Positions 8,307 to 23,381 of a stretch of DNA of 64,000 nucleotides are shown one piece after another (position 1 is the stretch's first letter; each line of letters starts with the position of its first letter). Source of the DNA: Nakamurella endophytica (GTDB taxonomy: Bacteria; Actinomycetota; Actinomycetes; Mycobacteriales; Nakamurellaceae). Where the stretch lies: assembly GCF_014646215.1 (NCBI RefSeq), contig NZ_BMNA01000004.1, positions 646,307 to 710,306 on the forward strand, written 5' to 3'. Position numbers and translations under genes: made by a program. The notes beneath the pieces were generated by a model that searched no databases, was not told where the DNA came from, and saw nothing but the letters and a program-made list of their open reading frames with translations.

Positions 8307-9542
8307 GTGCCCCCCCGCCCGTCCCGGCCGCCGGCCGCCGTGCGCGGACGCCGCGCCCGGCGCCTCGCGCTGCTCGTCGCGCTGCTGCTCGGCGCGGTGG
8401 CCTGCACCCCGGCGGCGGGCGCACCGGTCGCGGCCGGCACGACGGGCGGCGCGGGTACACCGGCGCCGGCGGGCAGCCGGGCGCCGACCACCGGCGAACC
8501 CAGCGCGTCGACCGGATCCGCCGTCGCGACACGGGCGACGCCGGACACCCGGAGCGGCGGCGCGGGACCGGGGACGACGACCGGATCCACAGCGTCCGGC
8601 CCCACCGCGTCCGGATCCGCGTCCGGATCCGGAGAGTCGACCGGGTCCCCGTCGCCCACGGCCCGGCCCGCCGGCACGTCGCCGGACTGCCCACTGAGCT
8701 GCTACCGGCGGGCCGACCCCGTCGACCTGCCCGCCGGGGTCGCGCCGGAGGCCAGCGGGGTGGTCGCCGCGACCGGCGGCCGGGCGTACTTCCTGCTGGA
8801 CGACGCGACCGGGGTGTCGGACCTGCCGGTGGTGGACGCCCGCGGGGCGCTGCTCGGCCGGGTCCGGGTCGCAGGCCTGTCGGCGCGCAACGGCGAGGCG
8901 TTGGCCGGCGGCAGCTGTGGACCGGCCGCGGGACGGTGCCTGTTCGTCGGGGACATCGGCGACAACGCCGAGCGGCGCGACGACATCGTCGTCCACCGGC
9001 TCCGGGAACCGTCGGTGCGTCCCGTCCCGTCGGCGCCGGTCCCGGCCGACGACCTCCACTTCCGCTACCCGGACGGCCCGCACAACGCCGAGGCGCTGGT
9101 CGTCGCCGCGGACGGCTCCGTCGTCGTGATCACCAAGCCGGGCGCCCGGCCCGGTCAGGACCCGGCACACCGCATCTACCGGGGACCCGCGGCAGGCGGC
9201 GACCTGGCGCTGGTGCGGACGTTCGTGCCGCCCCGGCCGGCCTCGCCGCTGCAATCCCTGCTGACCGGCACCGTCGTGACGGACGCGAGCTGGTCCCGCG
9301 GCCGGCTGCTGCTGCTGACCTACGACGAGGTCGTCGAGTACCGCGCGCCGTCACCGACCGCCGACCCGGCGTCCTTCCCGGACTGGCCGCACCGCGAGCT
9401 CGTCGACCCCGGGCTGCCCCAGCAGGAGGGCATCACCGCCACGGACCGCGGGCCGGCCGACTGCGGCTACCTGGCCGTGTCCGAGGAGGGACCCGGCGGC
9501 TCCCGCGGGTCGATGGTGACCGTGGACTGCGCCGCGCCCTGA
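8307..9542 (+). CDS. Putative secreted lipoprotein, beta-propeller-like
   Basis: 411 aa from GTG 8307. Arg-rich n-region, hydrophobic stretch LALLVALLLGAVAC and lipobox Cys33 indicate lipid anchoring. A Thr/Ser/Gly/Pro-rich linker runs to about residue 125 and includes several TCCGGATCC-type DNA repeats around 8580-8640. The globular part that follows contains motifs such as FVGDIGDNAERRDDIVVHR and YPDGPHNAEALVVAADG. These recur in uncharacterised actinobacterial exported proteins resembling esterase-like/propeller phytase folds. An upstream ATG at 8259 is possible but would add 16 Pro-rich residues before the signal. Function unknown. Confidence 0.75.
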   Translation: MPPRPSRPPAAVRGRRARRLALLVALLLGAVACTPAAGAPVAAGTTGGAGTPAPAGSRAPTTGEPSASTGSAVATRATPDTRSGGAGPGTTTGSTASGPTASGSASGSGESTGSPSPTARPAGTSPDCPLSCYRRADPVDLPAGVAPEASGVVAATGGRAYFLLDDATGVSDLPVVDARGALLGRVRVAGLSARNGEALAGGSCGPAAGRCLFVGDIGDNAERRDDIVVHRLREPSVRPVPSAPVPADDLHFRYPDGPHNAEALVVAADGSVVVITKPGARPGQDPAHRIYRGPAAGGDLALVRTFVPPRPASPLQSLLTGTVVTDASWSRGRLLLLTYDEVVEYRAPSPTADPASFPDWPHRELVDPGLPQQEGITATDRGPADCGYLAVSEEGPGGSRGSMVTVDCAAP

Positions 9543-9589
9543 GCGGCCGCCGCCGCCGAGTCGTGCGGTCCGGCGGGGACACCGGCCGG

Positions 9590-9605
9590 CCCGGACCGGT
9601 CCGGG
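9590..9605. terminator. Hairpin between convergent lipoprotein and asd genes
   Basis: CCCGGA and TCCGGG pair around a CCGG loop in the 78-base gap between converging genes. The short stem makes this a weak call. Confidence 0.35.
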
Positions 9606-9620
9606 TGCCGGGCCGGGCCG

Positions 9621-13872
<4,252 letters not shown>

Positions 13873-14558
13873 ACCAGCGCCCGCCCCGTCCCGTAGGCCG
13901 TGTAGGTCGCCAGGGCACCCTCGCGCAGCACGTCCTGCTCCACGTCGATGCCGCGGGCGGCGAGCTGGTCCGCCCAGTCGGCGACGACCGGACCCTCGTC
14001 GAAGCCGGTCAGCGCCTCCAGCTCCGGCCCGTCACCGGCGACGACCAGGCGCTGCACGCCCGACCACAGCACCGCGCCGAAACACATCGCGCACGGCCGC
14101 CAGTTCACGACAAGCTCGAGCCCGGGCCGGGCGGCGGCCAGGTCCCAGGTGCCCAGCGCCCGCTGCGCAAGGCAGATGGCCGTCACCTCGGCGTGCGCGG
14201 AGCTGAGTCCGCTGGACAGCACGACGTTGACGCCGACGGACACCACCTCCCCGGTCGAGGGGTCGGCGACCACCGCGGCGAACGGCCCGCCGTTGCCCGC
14301 CGGCCAGTTCCGGTCCGCCAGCGCGTGCACCAGCGCCATCCGGTCCCGGGAGGTGGCCGTCGGGCCGTCGTAGCCCTGCAGGAACGGCGCCACCCACGCC
14401 GGCAGCTCGGCAGCGAACGACGTGGCCAGGCGGGTCGGGTCGGTCATGCGGGCTCCGGTTCCGGCGGCGGGACGGGTCGCCGGTCAGCATGCCGCAGCCG
14501 CCGGCCGTGCTCCGCATGTCGGGACGTCCCCGCGCCGGACGGCCGCCGAGCCGGCACC

Positions 14559-15314
14559 ATGACCACCGTGCCCCCGGACAGCGGTCCCCCGCGGCCGGCC
14601 GCACCGGTCGTCGATGCCGTTGCGGGCGGTCCCCGGACGGACGGCGACCCGCTCGTGGACGGGATCCGTGCCGGGCTGGTCGCCCTCGCCGAGCCCGCGC
14701 TCGCTCCCGGCATGCAGTCCTACATGCGGTCCGCACTGCCGTTCCTCGGCGTGCGGGTCCCCGAGGTCCGGCGCACCGTCCGCGAGCAGGCGCGGCTGCA
14801 CCCGCCGGACGACGTGGCCGCGCTCGGGGCGGCCGCCGCCCGGCTCTGGCGCGAGGCTTCGTACCGCGAGGAGCGGTACGCCGCCACCGCACTGACCGGG
14901 CTGCGTGCGGCCGCCGGACGGCTCGAGCTGCTGGACCTGTACCGCGAGATGGTGGTCACCGGGGCGTGGTGGGACCACGTCGACGAGATCGCCCATCGCG
15001 TCGGCGCCCTGCTGCAGGCCGACCCGGGCCGGATGCGGCCGCTGCTGCGGGCGTGGGCGCGGGAGCCCGACCGCTGGCTGCGGCGGGTCGCCGTCCTGGC
15101 CCAGCTGGACGCCCGCGGCCGGACCGACGTCGACCTGCTGACCGACGTGGTGCTCGTCAACGCCGACCACCCGGACTTCTTCGTCCGCAAGGCCATCGGC
15201 TGGGCGCTGCGCCAGTACGCGCGCACGGACCCGGCGTGGGTCCGCGGCTTCCTGTCCCGGCACGGCGCCGCGCTCAGCCCGCTGTCCGTCCGCGAGGCGG
15301 CCAAGCACCTGTGA
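14559..15314 (+). CDS. DNA alkylation repair protein, AlkD-like
   Basis: 251 aa, all-helical HEAT-like repeats. The segments VPEVRRTVREQARLH, SYREERYAATALTG, WWDHVDEIAHRVG, WLRRVAVLAQL and HPDFFVRKAIGWALRQYARTDP match the AlkD family, a DNA glycosylase that removes bulky 3- and 7-alkylated purines. The FVRKAIGWALR helix contributes DNA-contacting residues in AlkD. The ATG at 14559 is chosen because the upstream frame overlaps the deaminase gene and shows no coding character. It is close to the leuA leader but has no functional link to it. Confidence 0.87.
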   Translation: MTTVPPDSGPPRPAAPVVDAVAGGPRTDGDPLVDGIRAGLVALAEPALAPGMQSYMRSALPFLGVRVPEVRRTVREQARLHPPDDVAALGAAAARLWREASYREERYAATALTGLRAAAGRLELLDLYREMVVTGAWWDHVDEIAHRVGALLQADPGRMRPLLRAWAREPDRWLRRVAVLAQLDARGRTDVDLLTDVVLVNADHPDFFVRKAIGWALRQYARTDPAWVRGFLSRHGAALSPLSVREAAKHL

Positions 15315-15376
15315 CGGGCACTCCCGCCGGGCCGACGGGACGCCGGCACCGGGTCGGCACCGCCGGCCGGGGGGAG

Positions 15377-15382
15377 TAGGGT
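15377..15382 (+). promoter_or_regulatory. -10 box for the leuA leader transcript
   Basis: TAGGGT is followed by seven bases and the GTG of a 22-codon leader peptide at 15390. The leader peptide would sit at the extreme 5' end of the mRNA. Confidence 0.45.
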
Positions 15383-15389
15383 CCGACCC

Positions 15390-15458
15390 GTGGTGCGCAC
15401 CGCAGTCGACCGCCTGTCGCAGGCGTCGCTGCTCCTTAGCCGCCGCGACGGGGCCTGA
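15390..15458 (+). CDS. leuL: leuA leader peptide
   Basis: 22 codons starting GTG-GTG and ending TGA at 15456. The peptide contains three consecutive leucines (codons 14-16, CTG CTC CTT) after an earlier Leu9. It ends 99 bases before leuA. Leucine-rich leader peptides ahead of leuA have been described by comparative genomics in actinobacteria (the LEU element), where ribosome stalling on leucine codons at low leucine is thought to control leuA. The position, size and leucine run fit that model. It would be missed by length-filtered gene calling. Confidence 0.7.
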   Translation: MVRTAVDRLSQASLLLSRRDGA

Positions 15459-17348
<1,890 letters not shown>

Positions 17349-17354
17349 CCCCGT

Positions 17355-17409
17355 CCGTCCCGGCCGCCGCCGCCCGCGACCTCCCGGGGACGGCGGCGAC
17401 CCGGGACGG
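17355..17409 (+). terminator. leuA terminator hairpin
   Basis: Arms 17355-17372 and 17391-17409 are complementary over 17 pairs with one small bulge, starting 7 bases after the leuA stop. The rest of the 301-base gap (17410-17649) holds no gene and presumably carries the subtilase promoter. Confidence 0.55.
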
Positions 17410-17649
17410 CGCCACCGGGCCCGCCCCGAGAACGGTGCTGGGGCAGACGCGCTCGCGCATAGGGGAGGTCGCGCAGCAACCTCGGCGCTGCCTGGACCGT
17501 CCACGGATCGACGCCGCCGGGCTGCCCGGAACCGCGGTCCTCGGGTAGCCGTTCCATTACCCTCTGTATCAGGCATTCCGGCCACCCCGGTCGAGGCGGG
17601 CAGCACCACCGGTCCGCACCCGGAACCACCCACTCGATCGAGGAGCCCT

Positions 17650-20600
17650 GTGCGCCCGATGTCCGCCGCCCGCCGCCCGTCCCGCCGCCCGTCCGTCCGC
17701 ACCGCGGCGACGCTGGGCGCCGTGCTGGCCGCGACGACGCTGCTGGCGACCGCGCCGGCCGCGGAGGCGGGCCCGGCCCGTCCGTCCGCCTCGGCCGGGA
17801 CCCCGGCGGCTGCGGCGTCGGCGGGCACCGCCACGCCGCTGGCCCGGGCACCCCGGTTCGGTGGTCGGGCCGGGCAGCGCACCACGGTCTTCGTCCGGAC
17901 CACCGGACCGGGCGCGCTGGCCGTCGACGTCGCCGCCAAGGCCGGCGCGCCCACCACCCGCCGCACCTCCACCCAGGCGCTGCAACGTGCCGCCGCGGTG
18001 ACCAGGACGACCAGCGCCATCGCCGCGGCCGCGCGCTCCGTCGACCCGTCCGCGCGCACGGTCTACACCACCGAGTACACGGTGCCCGGCGTGGCGCTGC
18101 AGCTGGACGCCGCCGCCGTCGACGCGCTGTCCCGCCGGCCCGACGTGGTGAGCGTGACACCGGTCGTCCGCAAGCACGTGGTGGACCCGGTGACCGCCCC
18201 GGCTGGCGGCGCGGTGCCGGCGAACGCGGCGTCCGACGTCTACAGCCGCGCCCTGGACGCCTGGCGGCAGACCGGCCGCACCGGCAGCGGCGTGTCCGTG
18301 GCGATCATCGACACCGGGCTGGACTACACCCACGTCGACTTCGGCGGCCCGGGCACCAGCGCGCAGTACGACCAGGCCCGCGGCACCCGCGGCGCGCCTG
18401 CCCGGGAGCTGTACGACGCCGCCAAGTTCAAGGGCGGGACCGACTTCGCCGGGCCCGTGTACAACGCCGACCCGGACGCCGACGACTACGACCCGATCCC
18501 CAGCCCGGACGCCAACCCGATCGACGGGTCGGCCAACGGCCACGGCACCCACGTCGCCGGCACCCTCGCCGGGTACGGCGTCACGGCCGACGGTGCCACG
18601 TTCCGCGGCGACTACGGCGCGCTCACCGCCGCCGCCGTGGCCGGCCTGCGGATCGGCCCCGGCTCGGCGCCGCAGGCCGGGCTGTACGGCCTCAAGGTGT
18701 TCGGCGACAACGGCGGGTCGACCGACCTGACCGGCGAGGCCCTGGACTGGGTCGGGCAGCAGCTGACCCGCGGCACCCGCATCGACATCGTCAACATGTC
18801 CCTGGGCTCGGACTTCGCCCCGCCGGACGACCCGGACAACGCCAAGCTGGCCGCCCTCGTGGCGCAGGGCGTGCTGCCGGTGGTCGCTGCGGGCAACGCC
18901 GGGGACGTCACCGATGTCGGCGGCAGCCCGGGCAACGCCGCGGCGGCCCTCACCGTCGCCGCCGCGGACCGCGGCGCCGGCCGCCTCGACGGCGTCGCCG
19001 TCACCGAGCCGGCCGCGCTCGCCGGCGCCTCGCCGTACGCCGCGCAGTACTCCACCGACTGGGTCGCCCCGCTGGCGGTCGACGCCCCGGTCGCCGTCCC
19101 CGCGGCGAACCCCACGGGTTGCTCGGCCTTCTCGACCGCCGACCGCGCCCGGTTGCGCGGCAGGGTGGCCTGGTTGACCTACGACGACGCCGCCCCGGCC
19201 TGCCCGTCGGCCACCGCCTTCGCCAACGCCCGCAGCGCCGGCGCGGTCGGCGTGCTGCTGGCCGGCACCGCCGACAACCCCGACTACGGCATCTCCGGCA
19301 CCGCGACGTTGCCCGGCGCCGAGCTGACCCGGCGCAGCGCCGTCGCGCTCCGGCCCGCCGCGACGGCCGGGACGTTGCGGGTGTCGTTCCGCGACGACCT
19401 GCGGAACGCCGTCGACGCCGGCGACCCCACCGCCACCGACACGCTCGCGGACTTCTCGTCGCGCGGCACCCACGGCTCCTACGCCGGCATCGTCAAGCCG
19501 GACGTGGCCGCGCCCGGCGTGGACATCACGTCGGCGGCGTCCGGATCGGGCACCGGGTCGCTGCGGATGAGCGGCACCTCGATGGCCACCCCGCACGTCG
19601 CCGGCATCGCGGCGCTCGTCCGGCAGGCCCATCCTGACTGGGGTCCGCTGCAGATCAAGACCGTCGTGATGAACACCGCGTCCCGCGACCTGCACGACGC
19701 CGCGGGACACAGCTACGGGCCGCTGCGCCAGGGCACCGGGCTGGTCGACGCGCTGGCCGCGGTGCGCGACACCGTCACCGTCGCCTCGCCGGTCGACGGG
19801 GCGCTGGTCACCGCGTCGTTCGGCATCGTCCCGGTCGGCACCAGCCGCGTCGAGCAGGTGCGGACGCTGACCGTGCGCAACACCGGCAGCACCGCCCAGC
19901 GCTACGTCGTGCGGTACTCGCCCCGCGTGGTGGTCCCGGGGGTGGAGATCCGGCTGGACCGCTCGGTGATCGACGTCCCGGCGCGCGGCACGGCGGCCGT
20001 CCGGGTGGTGCTGCGCATCCCGTCCCAGGCCGGGCTGCGGCGCACCATCGACCCGACGCAGCAGGCCGTGCAGGAGGGCGTCGCGCGGGACTACGTCACC
20101 GCGGCCACCGGCGTGGTCACGCTGACCCCGACGGCGCCGTCCACCGCCGCCACCCCGCCCCTGCGGCTGTCCGTGGTCGCCGTCCCGCAGCCGTACTCGC
20201 AGATGCACGGGACACCCGTCACCTTCCCGAACGAGTCGGCCGCCACGACGCTGCTGCGGCTCACCGGCAGCACGCTCGCGGTGGGCAGCGGGCCGGCGCG
20301 CTACCGCTCGCAGGTCGTGCCGTTCGTCCTCGGTGCCGCCAGCCCGCGGCTCGACCTCCCCGCGGGGTCGGCGGTGCAGACCGCCCGGAGCCTGGACCTC
20401 AAGGCGGTCGGTGCGGTGAGCACCGCGCCGCTGCAGCGCCGCCGCTCCACCGGCATGCTGGCGTTCGGGATCCAGACCTGGGGCGCGACCGCCAGTCCCG
20501 GCACCGCCGGCACCCCGTGGGTGTTCATCGACGTCGACGGCGACGACATGCCCGACTACGCCACCACGGTGCAGAAGTACGGGACCGCCGACATCGCGGT

Positions 20601-21315
20601 GGCCGCGACCTACACCTTCGAGACCGGTGACCTGGTGGACGTCCAGCGGCTGGACGCCAACGGCACCGGCCTGGACGCCAACCTGTTCGACTCCGGGGTG
20701 ATGGTGCTGCCGGTGTCCCTGTCCCGGCTCGGGTTCACCGACACCAGCACGCGGACCCGGATCACCTACCAGGTGGTGACGGCCTCGGCGTACTCGTCGT
20801 CGGACCCGCAGTCCGGGCTCGAGGTGGACGAGACGCCGCCGGTCTCCTTCGACGTCTACCGGCCGGCCCTGTGGTTCGGCCAGACCGGCAGTCCGGCCGG
20901 TGCCCTGGTGCTGGGCGACACCAGCCGCGGCATCCAGGTGCACCGGTCCACGATGGCCACGCTGCAGGCGCTGCTGCTGCACCTGCAGAACCGCACCGGC
21001 GACCAGGCCGACATCGTCACCGTGCGCACCACCCGGTCCGTCCGGCCGGCCGTGGGCCACCGCCCGTCGGTGTCCGGCAAGCCCGTCGTCGGGCGCACGC
21101 TGACCGCGGTGCCCGGCCCGTGGACGCCGCCGGGCACGTCGTTCGCCTACTCGTGGCTGCGGGACGGGGTCACCATCGGCGGCCAGCACGGCTCCCGGTA
21201 CGTGGTCCGGCCTGCGGACGTGGGCCACCGCCTCTCGGTGAAGGTGGTCGGCCGCAAGGCCGGGTACAACACCGGCGTCGCGGTGTCCGGGGCGCTGCCG
21301 CGCGCGATCGGCTGA
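17650..21315 (+). CDS. Secreted subtilisin-like serine protease (S8) with PA domain
   Basis: 1221 aa. A signal peptide (Arg-rich, LGAVLAATTLLATAPAAEA, cleavage near 37) is followed by an I9-type propeptide region (about 70-170). The S8 domain has catalytic Asp221 (IIDTGLDYTH), His298 (NGHGTHVAGT) and Ser644 (SGTSMATPHVAG). A protease-associated (PA) insert lies at about 475-560. After the protease come fibronectin-like strands and, at the C-terminus, an Ig-like module of the SVSGKPVVGRTLTAVPG type seen in actinobacterial surface proteins. Probably an extracellular or wall-associated endopeptidase. GTG follows GAGGAG; an ATG three codons later is also possible. Confidence 0.92.
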   Translation: MRPMSAARRPSRRPSVRTAATLGAVLAATTLLATAPAAEAGPARPSASAGTPAAAASAGTATPLARAPRFGGRAGQRTTVFVRTTGPGALAVDVAAKAGAPTTRRTSTQALQRAAAVTRTTSAIAAAARSVDPSARTVYTTEYTVPGVALQLDAAAVDALSRRPDVVSVTPVVRKHVVDPVTAPAGGAVPANAASDVYSRALDAWRQTGRTGSGVSVAIIDTGLDYTHVDFGGPGTSAQYDQARGTRGAPARELYDAAKFKGGTDFAGPVYNADPDADDYDPIPSPDANPIDGSANGHGTHVAGTLAGYGVTADGATFRGDYGALTAAAVAGLRIGPGSAPQAGLYGLKVFGDNGGSTDLTGEALDWVGQQLTRGTRIDIVNMSLGSDFAPPDDPDNAKLAALVAQGVLPVVAAGNAGDVTDVGGSPGNAAAALTVAAADRGAGRLDGVAVTEPAALAGASPYAAQYSTDWVAPLAVDAPVAVPAANPTGCSAFSTADRARLRGRVAWLTYDDAAPACPSATAFANARSAGAVGVLLAGTADNPDYGISGTATLPGAELTRRSAVALRPAATAGTLRVSFRDDLRNAVDAGDPTATDTLADFSSRGTHGSYAGIVKPDVAAPGVDITSAASGSGTGSLRMSGTSMATPHVAGIAALVRQAHPDWGPLQIKTVVMNTASRDLHDAAGHSYGPLRQGTGLVDALAAVRDTVTVASPVDGALVTASFGIVPVGTSRVEQVRTLTVRNTGSTAQRYVVRYSPRVVVPGVEIRLDRSVIDVPARGTAAVRVVLRIPSQAGLRRTIDPTQQAVQEGVARDYVTAATGVVTLTPTAPSTAATPPLRLSVVAVPQPYSQMHGTPVTFPNESAATTLLRLTGSTLAVGSGPARYRSQVVPFVLGAASPRLDLPAGSAVQTARSLDLKAVGAVSTAPLQRRRSTGMLAFGIQTWGATASPGTAGTPWVFIDVDGDDMPDYATTVQKYGTADIAVAATYTFETGDLVDVQRLDANGTGLDANLFDSGVMVLPVSLSRLGFTDTSTRTRITYQVVTASAYSSSDPQSGLEVDETPPVSFDVYRPALWFGQTGSPAGALVLGDTSRGIQVHRSTMATLQALLLHLQNRTGDQADIVTVRTTRSVRPAVGHRPSVSGKPVVGRTLTAVPGPWTPPGTSFAYSWLRDGVTIGGQHGSRYVVRPADVGHRLSVKVVGRKAGYNTGVAVSGALPRAIG

Positions 21316-21322
21316 ACCGCGG

Positions 21323-21342
21323 GGCGGCCCGTCCCGGCCGCC
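21323..21342. terminator. Bidirectional terminator between subtilase and SDR genes
   Basis: GGCGGCC at 21323-21329 pairs perfectly with GGCCGCC at 21336-21342 around CGTCCC, in the 33-base gap between converging genes. Outer bases can extend the stem. Confidence 0.5.
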
Positions 21343-21348
21343 CGGCGG

Positions 21349-22101
21349 TCAGGACGTGCGGTGCACCTTGTGCTGCGCCGCCTGGGCCCGCGGCCGCAGC
21401 ACCAGGAGGTCGACGTTGACGTGCGCCGGCCGGGTGACCGCCCAGACGACGGTGTCCGCGACGTCCTCGGCGGTCAACGGTTCGTCGACACCGCGGTAGA
21501 CGGCCGCCGCCCGGTCGGCGTCGCCGTGGAAGCGGTTCAGGCTGAACTCGTCGGTCCGCACCATGCCCGGTGCGATCTCGACGACCCGCACCGGCTGGTC
21601 GAACAGCTCCAGCCGCAGCGTCGCGGTCAGCGCGTGGGTGCCGTGCTTGGCCGCCACGTAGCCGCCGCCGCCCTCGTACGCCGCGAATCCGGCGGTCGAG
21701 GACAGCACGACCACCGTGCCGGCCCCGGACACGATCAGCGCCGGGAGCAGCGCCTGGGTCACCTGGAGCACGCCCAGGACGTTGACCTCGTACATGGCGC
21801 GCCAGTCCGCCGGGTCGCCGGTGGCGACCGGATCCGCGCCGATCGCCCCGCCGGCGTTGTTGACCAGCACGTCGACCCGGTCGAGCGACGCGGCGAAGTC
21901 CTGGACCGCGGCACGGTCGGTGACGTCCAGCGGCCGCGCGAGGCCGCCGATCTCCTCGGCCAGCGCGGCCAGCCGGTCGGCCCGTCGCGCGGCGAGCACC
22001 ACCCGGTAGCCGGCGGCCGCCAGCCCGCGGGCCGTCGCCGCACCGATCCCGCTGCTGGCGCCGGTCACCACGGCCACCGGCGCCCCGTACGACTCGGTCA
22101 C
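21349..22101 (-). CDS. Short-chain dehydrogenase/reductase (SDR)
   Basis: 250 aa classical SDR. The cofactor loop TGASSGIG lies near the N-terminus, followed by NNAGG. The catalytic Ser is in LSSTAG (about 136), with Tyr148 and Lys152 in YVAAK. The Arg pair AARR after beta-2 suggests NADP(H). The GTG at 22101 is preferred, because GGAGG stands seven bases upstream; a GTG two codons earlier would sit almost on the same ribosome binding site. Substrate unknown. Confidence 0.85.
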   Translation of the reverse strand: MTESYGAPVAVVTGASSGIGAATARGLAAAGYRVVLAARRADRLAALAEEIGGLARPLDVTDRAAVQDFAASLDRVDVLVNNAGGAIGADPVATGDPADWRAMYEVNVLGVLQVTQALLPALIVSGAGTVVVLSSTAGFAAYEGGGGYVAAKHGTHALTATLRLELFDQPVRVVEIAPGMVRTDEFSLNRFHGDADRAAAVYRGVDEPLTAEDVADTVVWAVTRPAHVNVDLLVLRPRAQAAQHKVHRTS

Positions 22102-22258
22102 GATCACTCCTCCCGGCCCGGCCGTCCCGGGCAGAGGACCACCGTGCCACCCGCCGGGGGCGCGGGCGGGAGCGGGTCCGGTGCGGACCTCGGCGCCGGC
22201 CCGACGGTGCGGAGGTGCGGCGTCGACCCGGGCTTCCGGCCCCGTCCGGACCGGGCGG

Positions 22259-23152
22259 TCAGGCTGCCGGGTCGTCGGCGAGCCGCGCCTTGGCCTCCCG
22301 GATGACCGGGCCCTCGCGGAGTCCGGCGGGCAGCACCAGGGCGCCGCGCCGGACTGCGCGCAGCGCCGCGGTGGCGGCGACGTCGGTGAGCCCGAGCCCG
22401 GGCAGCCGGTACATCCGCCGGGCCCACTGGGGCAGCAGCCCGAACGCCAGGGCGGCGAGGCCGCCCCACGCCGGCCGCGCCGGGGTGAGGAACTCGACCC
22501 AGCGGGCCATCGGCGGGACCAGCAGCACCCGCGCGCCCTGCTCGGCCTCCGGCAGCAGGTGCAGCCGGGGACGGACCTCGGCGAAGTAGTCGGCCAGCGC
22601 CGCCTCGGTGGCGGGCACGTCGCCGGCCGGCAGGCCGACCAGTTCGGCGGCGCGGACCTGCTCGGCCAGGTAGCGGTCGGCGTCGCCCGGATCCAGCCGG
22701 ACCCCGCCGCGACGGGCGGCGTCCAGCAGCGAGTCGACCTCGGTGCAGTGCACCCAGAGCAACAGGTCCGGCTCGTCGACCCGGAACTCCTCGCCGGTGA
22801 ACGGGTCGGTGGCGCGGAGCCGGCGGTGGATGCCGCGGACCCGGGCCCCGGCCCGCTCGGCGTCCCGGGTGGATCCCCAGGTGATCGCGGCCAGGTACTC
22901 CGTCGTCCGGGTCAGCCGGCCCCAGTAGTCGGCGGCGAACCCGCCCTGCTGCGCCACCGCCGCCATCGCCCGCGGGTGCAGCGCCTGCAGCAGCAGCGCG
23001 CGCAGCCCGCCCACGCTGAAGGCCGGGTCGCCGTGGATCCGCCAGGTGACGCTGCCCGGCCCGAACAGACCCGGATCCCGGGCGTCGTCGCCGGACGGCG
23101 CGGGCACCGGGCGCACGGTGACCGGCGGCGCGCCGGACGCGGAGCGTTCCAT
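22259..23152 (-). CDS. Oxygenase MpaB family protein (DUF2236)
   Basis: 297 aa. The segments LLLQALHPRAMAAVAQQGGFAADYWGRL, TDPFTGEEFRVDEPDLLLWVHCTEVDSLL and the C-terminal PQWARRMYRLPG are characteristic of the DUF2236/MpaB family. That family includes mycophenolic acid MpaB and the rubber oxygenase Lcp, in which a histidine of such motifs binds heme b. Likely a heme-containing oxygenase or a relative; substrate unknown. The ATG start at 23152 leaves a 150-base gap to the SDR gene downstream on the same strand. Confidence 0.83.
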   Translation of the reverse strand: MERSASGAPPVTVRPVPAPSGDDARDPGLFGPGSVTWRIHGDPAFSVGGLRALLLQALHPRAMAAVAQQGGFAADYWGRLTRTTEYLAAITWGSTRDAERAGARVRGIHRRLRATDPFTGEEFRVDEPDLLLWVHCTEVDSLLDAARRGGVRLDPGDADRYLAEQVRAAELVGLPAGDVPATEAALADYFAEVRPRLHLLPEAEQGARVLLVPPMARWVEFLTPARPAWGGLAALAFGLLPQWARRMYRLPGLGLTDVAATAALRAVRRGALVLPAGLREGPVIREAKARLADDPAA

Positions 23153-23381
23153 ATGTCCACGGTACGTGCGGCCACCGACACCCGGGCCGGGCCGCGAGCC
23201 CACCGGATCCCGAGCGGCCTGCCTCGGCCGCGGCGCCGGATCGGCGTCCGCCGGGACTCCGCGCCCGGGAACCCCGGTCCGGGCCTCTCCGCGCGGGACG
23301 ACGCCGGCGTCGCGAGGACCGGCCGCCCGGCTCCTCCAGGTGCGAGGATGCGGCCATGCACGCAATGCGCAGGGCTGCCCG

